Assembly: GCA_001687465.1 (NCBI GenBank)
Contig: LVLI01000213.1
Location: forward strand, 1 to 26,578
DNA length: 26,578 bases
Direction of reading: 5' to 3'
From: Halocafeteria seosinensis
Lineage: Eukaryota > Sar > Bigyra > Bicosoecida
Shown: positions 20,916-26,578 of the stretch, piece by piece
Numbering within the stretch: position 1 is the first letter of the stretch
Layout of the letters: each line of letters opens with the position of its first letter
The notes under the pieces: generated by a model
The model's database searches: none
Seen by the model: the letters and a program-made list of their open reading frames with translations, nothing else
Told to the model about the DNA's origin: nothing
Position numbers and translations under genes: made by a program

Positions 20916-21830
20916 ATGGATGACATGCGGAAGGAGTCACGCGCCCTGGAAGGCGCATACGGCTCTTCTTCGGGTAGCCGCGGCGTCTCCTTTTTCTCCG
21001 AAAGCATGTGTGAGCCTTCGTATGGGACGAGTTTTGCTGAAATACAGGAGGATGGGGAGTCGACAGCGTTTATATTAGAGAAACAAATGAGTGGACATCT
21101 CTATAAACGCGCAATGGACGGCCGAAATAACTGGAAAAAGCGGTATTTCGTCCTGGTAAGCTTCAAATTTTCGCTCTATCGTGCATCTCCATGCAGTGTA
21201 TATGGTCCATAATTGATGCAGAAAGATGGTATTTTACTCTATTATGATCCAAGGGACCGACCTATGGTGTACTTTGATTTTCACCCGAAAGGAGTCCTAC
21301 CGTTGGATTCCTGTACCGTGGATACCTGCAACGAAGGGCCCAAACGAAGCATGAAGTTTGGCATACGGATTACACATCCGTCTTTTGGCAAGAAGTCCCT
21401 AATACTAGCCGCCGAAAACGGAGACAACCAAGATAGATGGTACCAGGCGCTGGAAAACTGCAGATACATCACGTACAATAACGCTGTCACTGGAGCTGAA
21501 CAAATTGACACTCTGCGGTCCGCGCTATCTGATACCCAAACCAGAGCTAACACTCTGGAAACAAAGCTTAGAGACGCTCAGCATAAACTTTCTTCTGTTA
21601 AACAGAAGAAGGATACTTTGGTACAAATTATTCGAGACACTGAAAGGAGGCACAATATTAAGGTGGATCTCCCGTCGGAGGTAATGCAAGATGATGCGGT
21701 GGATGACATTCTGGAAAGTGGAGATGAAGACGAAGAGGAAGGAGAAGAAGAAGAGGAGGAAAAGGGAGATACTGACAATGAAAAAAGCAAAGGAGAAAAA
21801 GAACAAGAATCTTTGGAGGCAGGTCAGTGA
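20916..21830 (+). CDS. PH-domain protein with coiled coil and acidic tail
   Basis: Two exons (20916-21155 and 21222-21830, 66-bp phase-0 intron) encode 282 aa. The intron falls inside the PH domain, joining KKRYFVL to KDGILLYY, the usual beta1-beta3 pattern. The PH domain spans residues about 58-166, from SGHLYKRAMDG to the closing helix QDRWYQALENC with its conserved Trp. Residues about 175-215 form a likely coiled coil with heptad-like leucines, and residues about 225-275 are strongly acidic (Glu-rich, codons GAA/GAG). PH domains bind phosphoinositides or proteins at membranes, so this may be a membrane-recruited scaffold. The basic beta1-beta2 region (K, R) fits lipid binding but is not proof. 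An acceptor-like TTTCTGCAG ends at 20885, so the 5' UTR may be spliced. Confidence 0.85.
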
Positions 21831-22930
21831 CGTTCGGAGCTGCTTCTCGACCTTGGTTGTAAATGGACGTGATACATTCGATACCTTTAACGACATTTAT
21901 CTAGTATGCTATATTGATAGCCCCGACACTTTGAGCCTTGACTGCAAGAAGACTTTGTTGCCTCTGGGTGCGAAGCATATTCACGCGGTTTTCGACACGC
22001 TGCCTCCGGGATAGGTAGCCCGTCTTATTCCAACTGGAATCCAGTTTGGTTTTGCTTTTTGTGTCCGTACTCAGCAATATCTTCCACCGTATCTTATGAG
22101 GTTATGTAAGGGAGTGAATTGGACCCGCCCCACGGCACGGTCAACAGAGCGAATATCCCTCGTGGGTAACCGAGGTATGGCCCTGTGTAGGAATGATAAA
22201 CGGTGCTGCTAGTCATGACTGTCCACGCTGAATACATAATTGTCCACTACGTAGTCCCAATGTCACCTGTGTGACTTCTGTACTGTTCCCCCAAACTTGC
22301 CGGCTGGAGGAATATGCTGGCATGCTACTCGGTCGCTCCTATATAGTCCTTATACCTCCTTTCTTCATGGTAGAAATTCTAAACGGCAACTTGAACAGAC
22401 AGAAAATTCGGCTCGCAACGCCGAAGGTCCAGTTAACGAAGAACAACCTGGATTGGAAAACGAGCTACTGACAACGCCCAGAATAGTTGCCACAGAGGTT
22501 TATATCATATTTTGCACATCAAAGTTATTTTGTTTTACACATTCTGCAACTTGAGTAAGTGCTATACTCTTACAGGTGTTATCGTGTGTCGTGCTGACTA
22601 CAGTAATCGATGCATGGAACGTGTGACGTCTCCGGAACGTCGAAGAAGGGGAGATGGTAGGGAACTCCGTGCAAAGGGACCCAAGGTGTATATTTCTTCG
22701 AAAACCTACGGCAACCCCTGTTGTACCATGGAGTCTCTATGTGATAGAGATTGCCCAGGGACTTTTGTCCTGCTATGTGTGGTTTGAGAGTTGAAGAACG
22801 TGTAAAACCTGAAACCTGTTTCCGAACCGTGTAGGTTTTCTCCGACTTGGGACTCAAAGTCCAACGCACAAGAATTCAACTCCGTCGAAGCTAATGTTAT
22901 GCGAGTTGCATTTTCGTAGATTGCAGAAGA
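21831..22930. other. Gene-poor interval
   Basis: About 1.1 kb with no convincing gene. The first 180 bp hold an open + frame ending at 22014 (RSCFSTLVVNGRDTFDTF and onward) that overlaps the PH gene in another frame. It could be a 3' exon, but no clean splice joins it. An imperfect inverted repeat (CCAACTGGA / TCCAGTTTGG) lies near 22029-22048. The last part must contain the promoter, and perhaps a 5' UTR intron, of the gene starting at 22931. Confidence 0.4.
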
Positions 22931-23922
22931 ATGAGACTCATTAACTCAGTTTTCATGACGGCGCTGCTTCTGACGGTCGTTGGCCGAGAAGCTCTTGCTG
23001 CCAGCCGGACAACTGGGAATTTCGAAATGGACCTGTCAGGAAATGTAATGACTCTGACGAACACAAAGGCAGGAATAACTACTAAGATGGAATGCACAAA
23101 GGCAGGAGGAGAGAACAACTTACTTGACGTGACTTCGACCGCAACGGTTTCTATTACTGGTATACAAGGACTGGCTATCCATGGAAGCATTAACTTGATG
23201 GCTGGTATTACCTCTCCCAGCAAACCCGCCGGTGGAGAGCTCGAGTTGAAGACCCAACTGGCGACAGTATGTGTAGCAAAGGGCCATTACGGAGTCAGTT
23301 GGATATTGAGTACGCCAACTCTTTCTTATGCAGGAATCGGGAACAATTGACAATCCCAGCGGTAGCGTTGACTGGAGCGTAAAGCAAGGTACCCTAAAAT
23401 GGACAATCCATGCTGAAAATTGGTAAGGAAACAAACACTGGACAATGTATTCCCGGGTTTTACGGTACTAATTGATGGCAACTACGTTTGATCCAGGGAC
23501 CTCGATGCTGGGGAAAAGTTCGAAGTGCACTTCGAAATGGATACAAATGCCGATATCGATGTGGACAGTAGAACCGAAGGAGGGGTTGAAGTGAAAGTTC
23601 TTAGCATCAACGGCGAAGCAGCAATCCAGATGCCTATTGAAGTAGAAGTTGACAGCTCTACATCAACGTATGTACTGCTACTTATGTGCCTTCTGTTCAT
23701 GAAACCCCAAAAGCCACAAATTTCGCATACAGAGAGATGGATATCGAGGTGGATGGTAGCATTATCAAGTGCATATTCCCAAACTTCTCGAGTACGCTGA
23801 ATTATGATCCCACCACGGCAAACGACAATGGTGCTACAGCACTGAAAGTCAGCTATGTGCTTGCAAGCACTCTCTCCAGCCTCCTTGTTGCTGCCTGGAT
23901 GTTTACTCGCCAGAGTATGTAG
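22931..23922 (+). CDS. Secreted, probably GPI-anchored protein, paralogue 1
   Basis: Four exons (22931-23266, 23334-23422, 23497-23667, 23733-23922) encode 261 aa. A clear signal peptide (hydrophobic VFMTALLLTVVG, cleavage after ALAA) is followed by a beta-rich domain with alternating polar and hydrophobic residues. The mature part has only two cysteines, C55 (KMECTKAG) and C212 (IIKCIFP), probably one disulfide. The C-terminus has a small-residue region (ANDNGA) and then a hydrophobic stretch with only a short polar end, as in GPI-anchor signals; a single membrane helix is the alternative. Introns of 65-74 bp match those of the paralogue at 25032 in position and phase. I do not recognise the family. 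A pyrimidine/AG acceptor-like sequence lies a few bases before the ATG, suggesting a 5' UTR intron. Confidence 0.8.
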
Positions 23923-25031
23923 CAATACCATCAAATAGCATATGATTTGAAACTCTTCCAAACGTACCTATGCAAGCCGCTTTCCAACCTCGCCTCACCG
24001 TGCGGCAGAGCCCAGCCTATCTGGAGTGAGACTTTATAAACAGAGTCCGTCGGGGCTTAACAAAGTAACACTTGGAATACCACGTGTCTTGCTTTCATAA
24101 AGGAGCTCGAACAGCTCAGCCGAGTCACAACCGTACGTACCGTACACAATGTTGTAGGTTTTATTCCCGATGTTGGAATCAAGATCTTGAATGCTATGGA
24201 AGGCTAGGCTCGCTCGGAGCATTCATTAGCAACAATGCGTCACCGTTCGGACAAAGCAGAGGCAACATTCGGTGTTGTATTTGCTTCCTTGCAAGATGCA
24301 GATCTCCCCCATTCTAGCGCGCTGACTCTCGCAACAACTGGTCGCTGGTTTCTGCTTGAGCCCCCCACTATATGAGTCAAAGACCAAACGAAGCATCCAA
24401 ACGCAAAGGAATCACAATCTGTACCAGTTATGCGGGCCATGATTATCCTTCCACAACCGCTGTTGAGTGAGATGCCCTATATGGATGCTAGATGCTTGTA
24501 GTGCCGTGGGATCTCGAAGTCCGTCGCACAACGAATCTCCGTTGTAGAACGTATACTAAGTAGCTACGTAGAATTCGCAGATGATTCGGATTGACCCTCG
24601 ACACGCTTCCAAGCAATCAGGAACGAACACGAAGGATTATATTTGTAGATCTGTTTTTTGATTCATTTCGATCTGTTCCGGTACGTGTAGAATTTCTGCC
24701 GCCTACGTGTTAGCCAGCGCTGCTCACTGGTTAGAAGGTGTCGACCTCGCCGCCTACGGCGAAGCACATCTAATTGCAGCTACAATGATTATGTTATTTG
24801 ACTTATGGATTCTAGCTGTTTCCAAGCGAGGCTGCTGGATAAAGCGGCTGCGTTGACATTGTCCACTTGACGAACATGGTGCCAACTAGGTTTTCGCTTC
24901 TTCGATGGAAGAATCGTTCAACCGGTGTAACACGTCGACACATGCAGAGCACCACTTGACCATACCGGGTTGGCACAATTGCATTTTATTCTTTATTTTT
25001 ATTTTTTTGTTCTTTTTGCAGTTAGCGAGAA
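23923..25031. other. Interval between the GPI-protein paralogues
   Basis: About 1.1 kb. Apart from a degraded kinase-like fragment on the minus strand (about 24110-24440) I see no gene. The end (24981-25021) is a long T-rich tract closing in TTTTTGCAG, a textbook 3' splice site, ten bases before the ATG of the next gene, so a 5' UTR intron is likely there. Confidence 0.5.
24110..24440 (-). pseudogene. Possible protein-kinase C-lobe relic
   Basis: On the minus strand from an ATG near 24437, the frame reads MARITGTDCDSFAFGCFVWS. This resembles the kinase APE helix followed by the subdomain IX signature (D-x-x-SF-x-x-G-x-x-x-W). Further on, in another frame interrupted by a stop, ANECSERA and PSIAFKIL resemble the subdomain XI end of kinases (C-x-x-x, R-P-S-F). 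Frame changes and stops make a functional gene unlikely. The match is by eye only. Confidence 0.3.
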
Positions 25032-26023
25032 ATGAGAGTCGGAAGCACGGCATTTTTAACTGCTCTATTGTTGGTTGCTGTCAGCTCCCCAGCAAAGGGT
25101 GCAAGCACTACCACAGGGAATTTTGAATTCGAACTCGACGGCAACTTTATGACTTTGAAAAACAAAGCTTCTGCAACAACGACGAAGATGGAATGCGTGA
25201 AAGCAGGACGAAGCAGCAACATGCTAGAAATTCACGGCACTGCTACTGCGACAATCGACGCTGGAATTGTAGAGGACTTATACATCAAAGGCAATATTGA
25301 CCTAGCTGCTGGCATGACCAACCCGGATGGAGAGCTGAAGCTGAATGCTCAATTGGCTGCAGTACGTCGCTCACGGTGTTGTCCATAACGAAGAAAATCC
25401 TTCCATTTGGTCAGTGCTTCCTCTGACAGACATCGGGGACGCTTTCGAGTGACCACTCAAGTGCTGATTGGGATGTCAACCAAGGAACGGTGAAATGGGA
25501 TATTCACGCCGACGGTTGGTAAGTGTGCTTGGTGTTGTTGTCTTCAGGGTTTTGTTTCCCTTGAGTAACATACCTATAATTGTGCAGGAACGTCGACGAC
25601 ACGGAGAGCTTCGAAGTGCATTTCAAGCTGCATACAGATGCGGACGTAGAAGTAGACACCGAAACAAAGAGTGGTGTCGAAATGAAAGTAATTACCATTG
25701 GAGGGGACGCGGTTATACAAATGCCTCTAGAGTTTGAGGCTGATGCGAGTGGAGAGTTTCAACAGTAAGTGAAATTACTTCACCTTGCAAAAGTGTTTAT
25801 CGCGGGTGGTAAATGTTCTTGTGTTCATGTGTACAGGAATATGGAGGTCAAAGTCGACGGGGATGTCATCAAGTGCATCTTCCCGGGATCATCTTTCCAG
25901 AGCAGGGTGGATTATGATCCGACGACGGACAACGGGGCTGTAGGACTCACAGCCGCATGTTTGCTGACTTCGGTGGTCAGTGCGTTCTTTGCAGTCCTGG
26001 GGTCGACTGGGCGAGGAATTTAA
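25032..26023 (+). CDS. Secreted, probably GPI-anchored protein, paralogue 2
   Basis: Four exons (25032-25361, 25430-25518, 25588-25764, 25837-26023; introns 68-72 bp) encode 260 aa. The signal peptide is TAFLTALLLVAVSSPAKG. The mature domain parallels paralogue 1: TTGNFEFELDGN, TKMECVKAG, the tryptophan-containing segment VKWDIHADGW, FEVHFKLHTDADVEVD, IKCIFPGSS and DYDPTTDNGA. The two mature cysteines fall at the same residue numbers (55 and 212), so the disulfide is probably conserved. The C-terminal stretch LTAACLLTSVVSAFFAVLG after DNGA looks like a GPI-attachment signal or a membrane anchor. By eye the two proteins are about half identical, mostly in aromatic, Gly and Cys positions. They arose by tandem duplication. 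The function is unknown; a cell-surface or wall-associated structural or binding role is an inference. Confidence 0.82.
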
Positions 26024-26578
26024 CGCGTCTCGATTGTAAATTTTCTTTCCTCCAAAAGGAAAAAGTTCCCAAACCTTTCTGTTTTACATCCACAATGAAA
26101 AAACATAAAAAGCGAAAAAATTAAACAAACCATCGTAGGCTCGTCGAACTTCGACTGCTACGGCCCGGCTTCGCTTCGCCGACTCGCCGCTTCGGCTGCT
26201 GGACACCGGATTTTTTAACCTGGGTTGACACCCCGGCCGGGCTTCAAGCCCGGATCCCCGGCCCGGGCTCCCTTCCCGGGAGACCTGCTGCAGCTACAGC
26301 TAGTTTCATCTCTTGTATAGGGTAATGTTCTCTAGGATACCTAATTCATGAAATGGGGAATGAAAGGAAGAATGTCGCACCAAAGTTTTAGTATCCATGA
26401 GACACCGTCCTTGGTGTATGCCAAACGGATTCGGCCGGTGGAGTGCGCGCATGGAGGGTTGGATCTCTGTTACATACGAAATATGTGGTGTTGAAGGGGA
26501 ACCTATGCCGGTGAAAGTGAAGCGACTGCATAGAACGTGGGTGACTCGTCGACCAGGTTGGGAAGTGCCCATGAGGAG
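26024..26578. other. 3' flank with hairpin cluster and an incomplete open frame
   Basis: After an A-rich stretch (26090-26130) comes the GC-rich hairpin cluster. From ATG 26397 (or 26418) a + frame stays open to the window end (about 60 codons, Arg/Trp-rich, including ISVTYEICGVEGEPMPVKVK). It could be the start or an exon of a gene running out of the window; an overlapping minus frame is equally open, so neither is secure. Confidence 0.35.
26134..26280. repeat. Run of five GC-rich inverted repeats
   Basis: Within about 150 bp lie: CGTAG...CTACG enclosing GTCGAA-C-TTCGAC (26134-26162); CGGC-TTCGCTTC-GCCG (26166-26181); GCCG-CTT-CGGC (26086+100 to 26196); CCGGGCTT-C-AAGCCCGG (26237-26253); and CCCGGG-7 nt-CCCGGG (26262-26280). 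All are perfect in their stems. The base composition is much richer in G+C than the flanks. The location is about 110-260 bp after the stop of the GPI-protein gene. Confidence 0.75.

Noticed and set aside
21691-22014. Open + frame overlapping the acidic end of the PH gene
   Set aside because: Its first half is the Glu-rich PH tail read in another frame (Lys/Arg-rich). The second half could be an exon, but no clean donor-acceptor pair joins it.
26237-26280. tRNA-like T-arm (GGGCTTCAAGCCC)
   Set aside because: The surrounding sequence cannot fold into a cloverleaf; it is a simple palindrome in a chain of hairpins.
26306-26572. 88-codon minus-strand frame at the window end
   Set aside because: It overlaps another equally open frame and has no motif, so it cannot be distinguished from chance.

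Overview
The window is nuclear DNA from a eukaryote with a compact, intron-bearing genome, most likely a unicellular protist or alga. The evidence is GT-AG introns, mostly 56-90 bp and several with a CTAAC-type branch point, which interrupt nearly every gene; a histone H3 gene; a DDX55/Spb4-type ribosome-assembly helicase; secretory signal peptides and GPI-anchor-like tails. I cannot name the lineage from sequence alone. All exon coordinates below were worked out by eye from reading-frame continuity, splice motifs and comparison of paralogues. No transcript data were available.

Layout. 0-1 kb: a dispersed-repeat fragment, then a small SAP-like gene whose frame breaks near its end. 1.4-5.1 kb (minus): two tandem paralogous secreted histidine acid phosphatases with matching intron positions. 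5.5-6.9 kb (minus): a membrane-anchored kinase of the aminoglycoside-phosphotransferase/CHK class. 6.9-7.4 kb: unresolved coding-like segments. 7.6-8.4 kb (minus): an intron-containing, H3.3-like histone H3. 8.98-9.43 kb: second copy of the dispersed repeat. 9.6-12.4 kb (minus): a large multi-pass membrane protein with two lumenal modules, each ending in a GCC2/GCC3 (ephrin-receptor-like) Cys-rich domain; its frame is broken in two places. 13.5-16.9 kb (plus): one gene encoding glucose-6-phosphate dehydrogenase fused in frame to hexokinase. 17.0-19.6 kb (minus): DDX55/SPB4 helicase, convergent with the fusion gene and only 40 bp away. 20.1-20.8 kb (minus): a decayed TPR gene. 20.9-21.8 kb (plus): a PH-domain, coiled-coil, acidic-tail protein. 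22.9-26.0 kb (plus): two paralogous secreted, probably GPI-anchored proteins of a family I do not recognise, with a degraded kinase-like fragment between them. 26.13-26.28 kb: a run of five GC-rich hairpins.

The most striking item is the G6PD-hexokinase fusion. A single continuous exon spans the C-terminus of G6PD and the N-terminus of hexokinase with almost no linker. One polypeptide could therefore phosphorylate glucose and then oxidise the product, committing carbon to the oxidative pentose-phosphate pathway. Next in interest are the two-member GPI-anchored family, the hairpin cluster, the dispersed repeat whose copies differ mainly at synonymous sites, and a 43-nt insertion directly behind the catalytic motif of one phosphatase.

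Apart from the two tandem families, neighbouring genes share no evident pathway, as expected for a eukaryotic locus.
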